Below, one piece after another: positions 14,583 to 21,718 of a DNA stretch of 22,005 nucleotides (the stretch's first letter is position 1; each line of letters begins with the position of its first letter). Location: NCBI GenBank assembly GCA_964477685.1, contig CAYZHK010000021.1:1-22005 (forward strand), read 5' to 3'. Below the pieces are notes generated by a model. It was not told the DNA's origin and did not search any database. It was given only the letters and a program-made list of their open reading frames with translations. The position numbers and the translations under genes are program-made. The DNA comes from JACTUC01 sp964477685. Lineage in GTDB: Archaea; Thermoproteota; Methanomethylicia; Methanomethylicales; Methanomethylicaceae.

Positions 14583-14605
14583 GCTCCCCCCGTTATCCCA
14601 TCCAG

Positions 14606-14680
14606 GGGCCGATAGTCTAGTCTGGTTAGGATCCCGCCCTTACACGGCGGTGGTCGCCGGTTCGAATCCGGCTCGGCCCA
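14606..14680 (+). tRNA. tRNA-Val (anticodon TAC)
   Basis: A 75-nt tRNA: acceptor GGGCCGA/TCGGCCC, discriminator A with encoded CCA at 14681-14683, anticodon stem CCGCC/GGCGG around loop CTTACAC (anticodon TAC, codon GTA), and a T arm CCGG-TTCGAAT-CCGG. No intron. The succinyl-CoA ligase gene starts only about 30 bases after it. Confidence 0.95.
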
Positions 14681-14711
14681 CCATACTCCACAGGGAAGGC
14701 ATACTCCAGCG

Positions 14712-15842
14712 GTGGTACCAACGCGCCTCTTCGAGTTCGAGTCGAAGGTCCTCCTTCAGGAGCATGGTATCCCGATTCCCAAGGGCATGGTCATTGACAG
14801 GGGACTGCCACAGTCCGCTTTGCCCAGCCTCAGCTTTCCCTGCATTCTTAAAGCCCAGGTGCCAGTAGGCGGGAGAGGCAAGGCCGGCGGCATTGTGAGG
14901 GTGAACAATCCGGAAGAAGCCAAACGGGAACTGCAAAGGATCTTCTCATTGACCATCGGAGGGTTCCCCGTCACGTCGGTGCTGGCAGAGGAAGTTGTGG
15001 AAACCGAAAAAGAGCTCTACCTCTCGCTCCTCGTAGACAGAGGCGAGAGGCGCTACGCCCTGATGGCAGGCTCGCACGGGGGCGTCGATATTGAGCAGAC
15101 CGCAAGAGAAAAGCCAGGCTCGATCCTCAGGATCGGGATCCAGCCTCTGGGAGGGGTTTCAGCCTCCGACATCCGTGCCCTAGCATCCCATCTCCGCCTG
15201 AATGAAGAGGCTCTTGAGCCGTTGGTTAGGGCCCTCTACGCCTGCTTCACCGAAGAGGATGCAGAACTGCTTGAGATAAACCCCCTGGCCATTACTGGGA
15301 AGGGGCTGATTGCCTTGGACGCCAAGATCGTCATTGACGACAATGCCCTCTTCCGGCATCCCTCACTTCGGCGCCTCCCCCCCAGGGGTAAATCCCCCGA
15401 AGAGCTGGCAGCAGAGAAAGCCGGCCTCAATTATGTCTCCCTGGACGGGAACATAGGCATCGTTGGAAATGGTGCCGGCTTGACCATGGCAACCATGGAT
15501 CTCATCAAGGAGAAGGGGGGCGATGCTGCAAATTTCCTGGACTTGGGGGCTGGAGCGCGGTCCGAGCGCATGGAAGAAGCAGTCCTCTTCCTGTCCCGCA
15601 ATGAACGCGTCAGGGGAATCTTGGTCAACGTATTCGGTGGCATGACCCGCTGCGACGAGGTTGCCAATGGCATAGTGGCTGCCATATCCCAGCGCAGGGA
15701 TGCCAAGCCCATTGTGGTGAGGCTGATCGGGACTAACCAAGAGTTGGGCGAGGAGATCCTCAGGGACGCAGGCATAGAGGTGTACGACGATCCCCAAAGG
15801 GCGGCCAGGAAGATAGTGTCGCTGGTGGCAGGTCAGCTATGA
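14712..15842 (+). CDS. sucC: Succinyl-CoA ligase (ADP/GDP-forming) beta subunit
   Basis: Together with the alpha subunit it interconverts succinyl-CoA and succinate with formation or use of a nucleoside triphosphate. The 376-residue protein has the N-terminal ATP-grasp region (LLQEHGIPIPKG, LKAQVPVGGRGKAGGI, LEINPLAI near 205) and the C-terminal ligase domain with NYVSLDGNIGIVGNGAGLTMATMD and LVNVFGGMTRCDEVA. The GTG at 14712 gives the family's usual N-terminus (RLFEFESKVLL); GGTG around it gives only weak ribosome-binding support. It lies about 30 bases after tRNA-Val, so transcription may run through the tRNA or start close by. The alpha subunit overlaps by four bases (ATGA). Confidence 0.95.
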   Translation: MVPTRLFEFESKVLLQEHGIPIPKGMVIDRGLPQSALPSLSFPCILKAQVPVGGRGKAGGIVRVNNPEEAKRELQRIFSLTIGGFPVTSVLAEEVVETEKELYLSLLVDRGERRYALMAGSHGGVDIEQTAREKPGSILRIGIQPLGGVSASDIRALASHLRLNEEALEPLVRALYACFTEEDAELLEINPLAITGKGLIALDAKIVIDDNALFRHPSLRRLPPRGKSPEELAAEKAGLNYVSLDGNIGIVGNGAGLTMATMDLIKEKGGDAANFLDLGAGARSERMEEAVLFLSRNERVRGILVNVFGGMTRCDEVANGIVAAISQRRDAKPIVVRLIGTNQELGEEILRDAGIEVYDDPQRAARKIVSLVAGQL

Positions 15843-16717
15843 CTTTCCTTGGCAGGGGTGCAGAGGTGCTTGTCCAAGGGATCACAGGCCGGGAAGGGGC
15901 CTTTCACGCCGGGCTCATGAAGGAGTACGGGACAATCATTAGGGCGGGGGTGACGCCCGGGAAGGGGGGATCTGAGGTGGAGGGAATCCCTGTCTTCAAC
16001 AGCGTTCGGGAAGCCACCGCCAGCTTCCCAACAGTCAATACCTCCGTTGTCTTCGTTCCTGCACCCCGATGCAAGGAGGCCGTCCTCGAGTCTATCGAAG
16101 GAGGCTTGGAGTGCATAGTGGTAATAACCGAGGGGGTACCTCAGAGGGATGCCCTTTGGATCATCCATAGCGCCCAGCGTGAGGGGAGCACCGTGATCGG
16201 GCCGAACTGTCCCGGCGTCATAATGCCCCCCAGGACCAAGCTCGGAATAATGCCCTCTGGTGCCTTCTCAATGGGGAGGATTGGGCTTATCTCGAGGAGC
16301 GGGACGCTTACCTATGAGGTAGGCGACGCCCTCAGAAGGCGGGGATTGGGCGTATCAATGGCCGTGGGGATTGGAGGAGATCCTGTGGTGGGGACCACTC
16401 TTTCGGAGGTGGCCCGCCTGATGCAGTCCGACCCGCTGACCGATGCAATCGTGGCTCTCGGCGAGATTGGCGGGGACATGGAAGAGAGGCTGGCAGCTGA
16501 CGTGAAGGAAGGGATCCTGACGAAACCTGTGGTGTCGTTCATTGCAGGCCAGACCGCTCCCTCAGGAAAGAAAATGGGGCATGCAGGTGCCATCCTTCAA
16601 TCGGGGGCCAACACTGCCCAGGGTAAAGTCAAGGTGCTGGAGGATGCAGGGGTCTCCAATGCCCGAAATCCTTGGGAAATTCCTGACATCCTACTGAAAA
16701 TTGGAAAAAATGTTTGA
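15839..16717 (+). CDS. sucD: Succinyl-CoA ligase alpha subunit
   Basis: The 292-residue protein has an N-terminal CoA-binding Rossmann domain (VLVQGITGREGAFHA, AGVTPGKGG) and a C-terminal flavodoxin-like ligase domain with IGPNCPGVI and SRSGTLTYE. The phosphorylated catalytic His248 lies in KKMGHAGAI. Its ATG overlaps the beta-subunit stop by four bases, indicating coupling and a 1:1 complex. The stop touches that of the converging CBS gene (TGATCA). The pair serves a TCA-type route or substrate-level phosphorylation; the window does not tell which direction runs. Confidence 0.95.
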   Translation: MTFLGRGAEVLVQGITGREGAFHAGLMKEYGTIIRAGVTPGKGGSEVEGIPVFNSVREATASFPTVNTSVVFVPAPRCKEAVLESIEGGLECIVVITEGVPQRDALWIIHSAQREGSTVIGPNCPGVIMPPRTKLGIMPSGAFSMGRIGLISRSGTLTYEVGDALRRRGLGVSMAVGIGGDPVVGTTLSEVARLMQSDPLTDAIVALGEIGGDMEERLAADVKEGILTKPVVSFIAGQTAPSGKKMGHAGAILQSGANTAQGKVKVLEDAGVSNARNPWEIPDILLKIGKNV

Positions 16718-17146
16718 TCAGAACTTTTCATAGTCCTGGACCAGATAGATCAGGGACTCCTCTTTCCTCCCCTTCTTGGCAACGTCCCTTATCAGGTCTG
16801 TTGATGTAAGCATCCCAACGATTTCCTCGTTGTCTATTATGGGGAGCCTCCGTATCATCTTGCTCACCATCAGCTTTGCAGCATCGTCAATAAGGCAGTT
16901 TTGGTCCACGCTCACCAGGGGGGTTGACATCACCGCCTCCACCAGTACCTTGTTCGGGTCCATGCCTTTGGCTACGCACTTAATGATTATATCGCGCTCG
17001 GTAATTATCCCAACAGCTTTCCCTTTCTCGGTTATCAGCACAGAGCCAATGCCTTTCTCTTCCATCAACTTTGCAGCCATTGTAATGGGAGATTTTACGT
17101 CTAGGCAGATGACCTTCTTAGTCATTACATCCTTGACTTTTTTCAT
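16718..17146 (-). CDS. Two-CBS-domain protein
   Basis: The 142-residue protein is two tandem CBS domains and almost nothing else: domain 1 about 5-62 (VMTKKVICLDVKSPITMAAKLMEEKGIGSVLI, GIITERDI) and domain 2 about 68-130 (AVMSTPLVSVDQNCLIDDAAKLMVSKMIRRLPI, GMLTSTDLI). Paired CBS domains bind adenine nucleotides or S-adenosylmethionine and regulate a partner; the partner cannot be named from this sequence. The ATG at 17146 has GGGGT upstream and a TATA-like aagtattaaaa about 35-45 bases before it. It converges on sucD with adjoining stop codons. It resembles the four-CBS protein at the end of the window. Confidence 0.9.
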   Translation of the reverse strand: MKKVKDVMTKKVICLDVKSPITMAAKLMEEKGIGSVLITEKGKAVGIITERDIIIKCVAKGMDPNKVLVEAVMSTPLVSVDQNCLIDDAAKLMVSKMIRRLPIIDNEEIVGMLTSTDLIRDVAKKGRKEESLIYLVQDYEKF

Positions 17147-17195
17147 TGAGCTTACCCCTTCAATTCTATTGATTACGCTGTTTTAATACTTAATG

Positions 17196-18260
17196 CTAGG
17201 GGATAATTTCAGTGGAATTGTTGAATCTTGGATAATCGAGAAGCCTAAGTGGGAGACCTGACCTTTCCATTGCCTCCGCCACCCTCCCTGCCGCATCCGT
17301 GATGGCGCCAATTGTGAATTTGGTAATATCGCATACCTTCCTGAACCCCTCGGGTCCCCAAAGGCCCTCCCTGTTGAAGTAAAGGCACCTGCCCCCGCAG
17401 ATCCGCAGCAGCCCACAGCCTTTGCAGTCTCCGCCAATCTCGATCGTGGGCAGTGGTTTTTTAACACCCTCCAACCCTCCGAGATCGGCCCAGGCGGCGT
17501 CATAGGCTATGGGGCAGGCTGTTATCCTCCCATTCGGCAGCACCGCACAGGCCTCGCTACCCGACCCGCAGGGTGGCGTAGGCCCCCCCTCCCTCATCCG
17601 CTTGAGGATGCCTAGGAATGGGACGATGCCCAACAATTTCCCCCCCTCCATAGCTGATACCCAGTAATCCAGAAGCCTCAGTATCCCGGGCTTGTAGCTC
17701 CGCTCCGCCCAGCCCGAAAAATCAGCCCACGAATCGCTCCATCCCACATCAAGCTGCCAATGGATATGGTCGAACAGGCCGAGGCTGCAGAGATGGGCCA
17801 CCTCCTCGAAGATGTCTGAGCTCTCCGATACAGCCATCCTGGCTATCAAGTCGCCTTTGTATCCCTGTGCCTTCAATTCCCTGCCTGCCTGTAGGGCCTG
17901 CCCATAGACCCCTCTTCCCCTGTACTGATCGGTCAACCATTCCCTGCCATCCAGCGAGAGGAGCACGGCATCCATCCTCTTCCAGTATTTCACCTCAAGC
18001 CTTTTCCAGAGCAGCCCATTGGTCTGGATGACGAACCGCTTGGCCTCCACGCGATCCATGACCTTCTCCACAAAGGGGGCGTTCATAAGTGGCTCACCGC
18101 CGTAGAATGCCACAGTCGAGTCCCTATCCCCAGCCAATAGCCTCGCCAGGATCCGCGGATCATATCCCGCTTCTCCACCCACTCCATCCTCCGGGAAGCT
18201 TCCTCCGCAATAGCTGCAATGGAGGTTGCATCGGCCCGTGGTCAGAATGAAGTAAAGCAA
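17196..18260 (-). CDS. Radical SAM/SPASM protein, possibly peptide-modifying (AF0577-like)
   Basis: The 354-residue protein begins with the radical SAM cluster motif C11-x3-C15-x2-C18 (TGRCNLHCSYCGG), continues through a shortened TIM barrel (FYGGEPLMN, VIQTNGLL, LLSLDGREWLTDQYRG) and ends in a SPASM-type region with several cysteines (GSEACAVLPNGRITACPIAYD, GGDCKGCGLLRICGGRCLYF, KVCDITKF) that could hold auxiliary Fe-S clusters. Layout and length resemble the archaeal AF0577 family, annotated as putative peptide-modifying enzymes, but no peptide substrate gene is visible nearby. It lacks features of the short NrdG activase, so it is not an activator for the NrdD-like protein. The TTG start at 18260 gives the family's usual N-terminus. 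The CBS gene follows 49 bases downstream. Confidence 0.85.
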   Translation of the reverse strand: MLYFILTTGRCNLHCSYCGGSFPEDGVGGEAGYDPRILARLLAGDRDSTVAFYGGEPLMNAPFVEKVMDRVEAKRFVIQTNGLLWKRLEVKYWKRMDAVLLSLDGREWLTDQYRGRGVYGQALQAGRELKAQGYKGDLIARMAVSESSDIFEEVAHLCSLGLFDHIHWQLDVGWSDSWADFSGWAERSYKPGILRLLDYWVSAMEGGKLLGIVPFLGILKRMREGGPTPPCGSGSEACAVLPNGRITACPIAYDAAWADLGGLEGVKKPLPTIEIGGDCKGCGLLRICGGRCLYFNREGLWGPEGFRKVCDITKFTIGAITDAAGRVAEAMERSGLPLRLLDYPRFNNSTEIIP

Positions 18261-18267
18261 TCCAATC

Positions 18268-18299
18268 GCCTTGGCTAAACTAAAACCATTTTTAGCAGC
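18268..18299. promoter_or_regulatory. Divergent promoter region between the radical SAM and PPC genes
   Basis: A 39-base gap separates the two divergent genes. It is AT-rich (taaactaaaaccatttttag) and TATA-like on both strands, and so short that both transcripts must be nearly leaderless. Confidence 0.3.
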
Positions 18300-18752
18300 A
18301 TGCAGATATCTATTATGGCGATCTGTATGCCTGCCCTAGAAACCCGATCGCAGAGAGAATTTGTTTGCAGCGTCCCTTTTGATGCAGACCTCCTCCTCTC
18401 AATGAAGGAGATCATTAGAAAAATTGGCGTGAACACTGGAACGATAAACCTGATCGGCGCCCTGAGGCGCGCAACCCTTCAGTACTATATCCAAGGTGAG
18501 AAAAGCTTCCACACCAATGTTTTCGAGGAGCCCTTGGAAATAGCCTCAGGGATCGGCAATATCGCCACCATGAAAGGCGATCTTGTGGTTCACTGCCATG
18601 TCGTCCTTGCCCGCAGGGACGGGTCCTGCGTCGGCGGGCACCTGGCCGAAGGGTCCAGGGTATTTGCGGCTGAAATCCATATCCGAGAGCTAAACCCGCC
18701 TGTGGAGCGTGGCTACGACCAGACGACCGGCCTAAATCTGCAACAGGTATAG
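18300..18752 (+). CDS. PPC (DUF296) domain protein
   Basis: The protein is a single PPC domain, known from plant AT-hook DNA-binding proteins and as stand-alone trimeric proteins in bacteria and archaea. Diagnostic segments are IGALRRATLQYY, FEEPLEIASGIGNIA, HCHVVLARRDGSCVGGHLAEG and the end GYDQTTGLNLQQV. The HxH and GGH histidines form the presumed metal site of the prokaryotic members. Its biochemical role is unknown, though DNA binding is commonly proposed. The start is unsettled: ATGs at 18300, 18315 and 18327 are all in frame, and 18327 gives the N-terminus closest to the family. It is divergent from the radical SAM gene. Confidence 0.85.
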   Translation: MQISIMAICMPALETRSQREFVCSVPFDADLLLSMKEIIRKIGVNTGTINLIGALRRATLQYYIQGEKSFHTNVFEEPLEIASGIGNIATMKGDLVVHCHVVLARRDGSCVGGHLAEGSRVFAAEIHIRELNPPVERGYDQTTGLNLQQV

Positions 18753-18845
18753 GCTTTTTACAAAATAAAGGGTTTCTGCCGAGCCAATTTTAGAAAATAA
18801 AAACCAATGGGAATGGGCCTTGCTGGGCGTCTGTGCAGGGCACAT

Positions 18846-18860
18846 ACCCTTTTATCTCGG
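18846..18860 (+). promoter_or_regulatory. TATA-like box for the cation transporter gene
   Basis: The 141-base gap after the PPC gene contains cccttttatctcgg, a TATA-like element about 40 bases before ATG 18894. The bases aaaaggaaactcgg directly before the ATG include a modest purine-rich ribosome-binding site. Confidence 0.35.
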
Positions 18861-18893
18861 AATCATTTTCACAGAAGAAAAGGAAACTCGGCT

Positions 18894-20279
18894 ATGACAC
18901 CGAAAGAGAAGGCAGCTTTTAGTTCACTGCTCGTAGCCATCTTCCTCACTTTGATAAAGCTCGTTGTTGGTTTTTTGACCAACAGCCTTGCCATAATCTC
19001 CGAGGCGCTCCACTCGGGCATAGACCTCATCGCCGCTGCCATGACCCTGTATGCAGTGACGAGATCTGACCTGCCACCGGATTCAGGCCACCTATACGGT
19101 CACTACAAACTGGAGAATATCTCCAGCTTCGTCGAGACAATCCTGCTCTACATTACTGCAATATGGATTCTCTACGAGGCTGTAGAGAGACTCGTGACTG
19201 GAGGCATGGCCGTGGAAATGAACATTTGGGCCATTGTCATCATGCTGCTCTCAATAGTTCTCAACTTCAGCAGATCCCGCGTCCTCTACCGCCTCGCAAA
19301 GAAATACAGGAGCCAGGCCTTGGAGGCTGATGCTGTCCATTTCATGGCTGACCTCATAACATCGGTGGTGGTCATAATCGGAATAATCCCTGCATACTTC
19401 GGTTTCACCGAGTTCGACTCGGTTGCCGCCATAGGGGTGGCCATCATCATAGCAATAATAGGCTACAGCATCGGAAAGAAGTCCGTAGCCTCCCTCATGG
19501 ATGCTGCGCCGCGTGGCATGGAGAAGCTGATAGCCGAAGAGGTGCGCAAGGTCAACGGGGTCGAGAAGATCGACAGGATCCGGGTGAGGGAGTCCGGTTC
19601 CAGGGTCTTTGTTGACATCACCATATTCATCGACAAGACGCTTCCGCTAGAGGTGGCCCATGGGGTAACCGAGTCGGTGACCAAGAAGATCCAGGCATCG
19701 GTGCCAGGCTCCGACGTCGTCGTCCATGCTGAGCCTCTGACCATAGAGAGTTCCAGCTTGGCTGCCAATATCAGGGCTGAGGCCGCAAACTTCCCTGAAA
19801 TAAAAAACATCCACAATATACGGGTTTATGAGATAAATAACCAGCTTCACGTTCATTTCCACATTGAGACCGAGGGCAATCTCTCACTCAGTAGAGCCCA
19901 CGAACTCTCCCACCAGCTCGAAGACAAGATCAAGAAGCTAAACGGTCACATCGCCACTATCGCCTCCCACATTGAGCCTATAGACGGCGGGGTGACTAAC
20001 GGGCAGCTGGATGAGAAGGCAGGCAACAACCTAAGGGCTGTGGTCAGCCAGATCCTCAAGTCCTACCCAGAGATAAAGTACTGCAGGGGCTTGGAGATAA
20101 GGAACATTAATGGCAAGATGAACATCAGCCTGGAATGCGTTTTAAAGGAGGACGCCACCGTTAACGAAGCCCACAGAATCGCAGACCAGTTGGAGGCCTC
20201 AATCAGGGTAAAGATAAAGGGGATAGACAGCATCTCGGTGCACTTGGAATCAGAACCCCGCAACTATTCGAATGCTTGA
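18894..20279 (+). CDS. Cation diffusion facilitator (CDF) transporter with three C-terminal dimerisation domains
   Basis: CDF proteins export divalent metals, usually Zn2+, Cd2+, Fe2+ or Co2+, in exchange for protons. The 461-residue protein has six predicted membrane spans (about 10-205). The metal site comes from two HxxxD motifs, H40/D44 in EALHSGID (second span) and H149/D153 in DAVHFMAD (fifth span), a two-His/two-Asp site typical of zinc-type members. After the spans come three tandem copies of the cytoplasmic domain (about 207-281, 289-362 and 378-455), each ending in a similar AHxxxxxxE, ...VHxEP/SHIEP/VHLES pattern; most CDFs have one. The start at 18894 begins at the usual short N-terminus; an upstream GTG/ATG frame from 18807 lies in the promoter. 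It ends one base before tRNA-Arg. Confidence 0.92.
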   Translation: MTPKEKAAFSSLLVAIFLTLIKLVVGFLTNSLAIISEALHSGIDLIAAAMTLYAVTRSDLPPDSGHLYGHYKLENISSFVETILLYITAIWILYEAVERLVTGGMAVEMNIWAIVIMLLSIVLNFSRSRVLYRLAKKYRSQALEADAVHFMADLITSVVVIIGIIPAYFGFTEFDSVAAIGVAIIIAIIGYSIGKKSVASLMDAAPRGMEKLIAEEVRKVNGVEKIDRIRVRESGSRVFVDITIFIDKTLPLEVAHGVTESVTKKIQASVPGSDVVVHAEPLTIESSSLAANIRAEAANFPEIKNIHNIRVYEINNQLHVHFHIETEGNLSLSRAHELSHQLEDKIKKLNGHIATIASHIEPIDGGVTNGQLDEKAGNNLRAVVSQILKSYPEIKYCRGLEIRNINGKMNISLECVLKEDATVNEAHRIADQLEASIRVKIKGIDSISVHLESEPRNYSNA

Positions 20280-20280
20280 G

Positions 20281-20355
20281 CGGGTCCGGTGGGATTTGAA
20301 CCCACGACCATCGACTTAGAAGGCCGACGCGCTATCCAGTCTGCGCCACGGACCC
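20281..20355 (-). tRNA. tRNA-Arg (anticodon TCT)
   Basis: A 75-nt tRNA on the minus strand: acceptor GGGTCCG/CGGACCC, D stem GCGC/GCGC, anticodon stem TCGGC/GTCGA around loop CTTCTAA (anticodon TCT, codon AGA), T stem GTGGG/CCCAC around TTCAAAT, discriminator G. CCA is not encoded. No intron. A TATA-like ttattggtatag lies about 25-35 bases upstream on this strand (20380-20392). Confidence 0.94.
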
Positions 20356-20588
20356 CAACTGGAAGACTTCTCACTATACCAATAAGTATTTCGTATCGTT
20401 TCCCGCCCTTCGGACCCCACTCGCCGGTGCCACAACCAGCATCCTACTATCCTCAATACGGCACAGGCAGTCGGCCTCGAATGAGGAGGTGAAATGAGCC
20501 TCCCATTTAGCTATAATTCAAGGCAAAATCGTATGGTTCTTACGCACCCTTAACTCTAAATATCTGGAAGGGCTATCTACCATCGAAG
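20356..20588. other. Gap between tRNA-Arg and tRNA-Leu, with two possible mini-ORFs
   Basis: This 233-base gap has no normal-sized gene. It holds the tRNA-Arg promoter at the left and a TATA-like ctaaatatct (20556-20565) about 25-30 bases before tRNA-Leu at the right. Between them on the plus strand are a Pro/Tyr-rich frame that ends at 20492 and a 19-codon frame at 20494-20553, preceded by a perfect Shine-Dalgarno AGGAGGTGA. I see no repeat or known RNA in it. Confidence 0.4.
20494..20553 (+). CDS. Possible 19-residue small protein with perfect Shine-Dalgarno
   Basis: ATG 20494 opens a 19-codon frame (begins MSLPFSYN, ends VLTHP). It is preceded by AGGAGGTGA (20484-20492), an exact complement of the archaeal 16S rRNA tail, although only about four bases separate GGAGG from the ATG. 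The preceding Pro/Tyr-rich frame (ending MRR, stop 20490-20492) has GTG 20427 as its only nearby start. No homology is recognised. The strong ribosome site is the only argument for coding. Confidence 0.22.
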   Translation: MSLPFSYNSRQNRMVLTHP

Positions 20589-20621
20589 GCGGGGGTTCCC
20601 AAGCCAGGACAAAGGGGCAGG

Positions 20622-20641
20622 ACACGGATTCCGTGTGCTAA
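20622..20641 (+). other. Non-canonical tRNA-Leu intron at position 30/31
   Basis: The 20-nt intron interrupts the anticodon stem. Its BHB is complete: helix of four pairs between 20616-20619 (GGCA) and 20636-20639 (TGCT, with one G-U), three-base bulges GG^A and AA^A with cuts after the second base, and an inner hairpin CACGG/CCGTG with loop ATT. It must be removed for a standard anticodon stem to form. Confidence 0.88.
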
Positions 20642-20648
20642 ACTTAAG

Positions 20649-20668
20649 ATCCCTGGATGGGATGGGCT
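20649..20668 (+). other. Canonical tRNA-Leu intron at position 37/38
   Basis: The second 20-nt intron has its own BHB: helix between 20643-20646 (CTTA) and 20663-20666 (TGGG, two G-U pairs), bulges AG^A and CT^A, and inner hairpin TCCC/GGGA with loop TGGAT. The cut after G37 leaves the standard loop CTTAAGA. Confidence 0.9.
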
Positions 20669-20727
20669 ATCCTGTGGCGAAGGCCTCCGCGGGTTCGAAT
20701 CCCGCCCCCCGCACTCACCGCCCCGCC

Positions 20728-21546
20728 CTAAAGGGCGTACGCCTCTACGAGGTCCCTAGCGGTTATAATGCCTGCAAGTCTCTCTCCATCGAAGACGGGC
20801 AGTCGCCGCACATGCTTGCTGACCATGAGCTTCGCTGCTTCGTGGATGCTGCAGTCGTGGCCTATCCTTACCAGAGGGGAGGACGCGTAGCTCTTGATCT
20901 CCCCCTCCAATTCTCCCTCCTGGTAGATCACCTTCGTAAGAAGGTCCCTCTCAGTGAATATTCCCCAAGGCTGGGAGTCCTTCTCGACTATCAGGGACCC
21001 TATCCTCTCCCTGCCCATCCTCTTTGCGGCTTCCAGCACCTTCGTCTCCGGCCCAGCAACAGCGACCTGCTTTGTCATGTATTTTGTCACCATCATGGTG
21101 GTCTCCGGAGCCAATGGCAATGACCTAATCAGGTCTGACGCTGTCACAATCCCTTCCAGCTTCCTGCCATCCATCACCACTAGCCGCCCCTTCTCCTTTA
21201 TCATTGTTCTGGCGGCTTCCCTGATGGCCATCTGCGGCCTTATGCTTATCAGGCGTGGCGACATTACCTCTGAGACCCTGACCCTGGCTGGATCCTTGTC
21301 GGCAGCGATTACCCTGGTAAGGAGGTCCCGCTCGGTTACAATGCCCATGGGCCTCTCAGGTCCCCTGACAAGAAGACTTCCAATGTGGTGCTCACCCATC
21401 ACCCTCGCAGCGTGCATCATGGACTTACTTCTGTCAACCATCAGCACATCTCTGGTCATTATCTCCTCAACATGCCTGTATTGCTTGTAGTCGTGATAGG
21501 CGACATCAAGCACACTAGGGAATTCCTCCCTCAGTGTCTTTCGCAT
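20728..21546 (-). CDS. Four-CBS-domain protein
   Basis: The 272-residue protein has four CBS domains in tandem (about 27-82, 90-145, 155-210 and 220-272), each with the family's sequence of VxxxxSxxxAAxxMxxxxIGSLLV then GIVTERDLL. Two pairs would form two Bateman modules that bind adenylate-type ligands. No catalytic domain is attached, so it probably regulates another protein. ATG 21546 is preferred: a TATA-like cttatatct about 35 bases upstream and GGGGG nearby support it, whereas TTG 21561 would add five residues. The stop lies within the palindrome cgccctaaagggcg at 20725-20738, just after tRNA-Leu. Confidence 0.9.
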   Translation of the reverse strand: MRKTLREEFPSVLDVAYHDYKQYRHVEEIMTRDVLMVDRSKSMMHAARVMGEHHIGSLLVRGPERPMGIVTERDLLTRVIAADKDPARVRVSEVMSPRLISIRPQMAIREAARTMIKEKGRLVVMDGRKLEGIVTASDLIRSLPLAPETTMMVTKYMTKQVAVAGPETKVLEAAKRMGRERIGSLIVEKDSQPWGIFTERDLLTKVIYQEGELEGEIKSYASSPLVRIGHDCSIHEAAKLMVSKHVRRLPVFDGERLAGIITARDLVEAYAL

Positions 21547-21681
21547 GGAAAATGCCCCCAATATAGTTCTCTTTGCGCCAGATATAAGACAGATGCACTA
21601 GGCATTTATGGAAGTGCAGAACACAATGCCCTCCAGCCGATGCCGATGCTCCTCCCCGACTCATTTTCCGGCAAAGAAAAA

Positions 21682-21692
21682 GATTAATTAGC
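21682..21692 (+). promoter_or_regulatory. TATA-like box for tRNA-Thr
   Basis: The AT-rich stretch gattaattag lies about 30 bases before the tRNA-Thr 5' end and is the likely TATA box. Confidence 0.35.
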
Positions 21693-21718
21693 CGTTTAGG
21701 CTGCTTATGATAGCACCA

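Larger units (their letters stand above)
20589..20713 (+). tRNA. tRNA-Leu (anticodon TAA) with two 20-nt introns
   Basis: The precursor is 125 nt; removing two 20-nt introns gives an 85-nt type II tRNA. Acceptor GCGGGGG/CCCCCGC, discriminator A, no encoded CCA; D stem CCC/GGG; anticodon stem CAGGA/TCCTG; loop CTTAAGA (anticodon TAA); long variable arm with GGC/GCC stem; T stem GCGGG/CCCGC around TTCGAAT. The introns lie at 30/31 (20622-20641) and 37/38 (20649-20668). Unspliced, the anticodon loop would have no U33, so both removals are needed. Each junction forms a bulge-helix-bulge, as the separate entries describe. Confidence 0.92.

Noticed and set aside
17196..18260. The radical SAM gene as NrdG, the activase for the NrdD-like protein
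   Set aside because: It is twice the size of NrdG, has SPASM-type extra cysteines, and lies 8 kb away.
20635..21123. A plus-strand frame running from tRNA-Leu into the CBS gene
   Set aside because: It reads through a tRNA gene and antisense to four conserved CBS domains.
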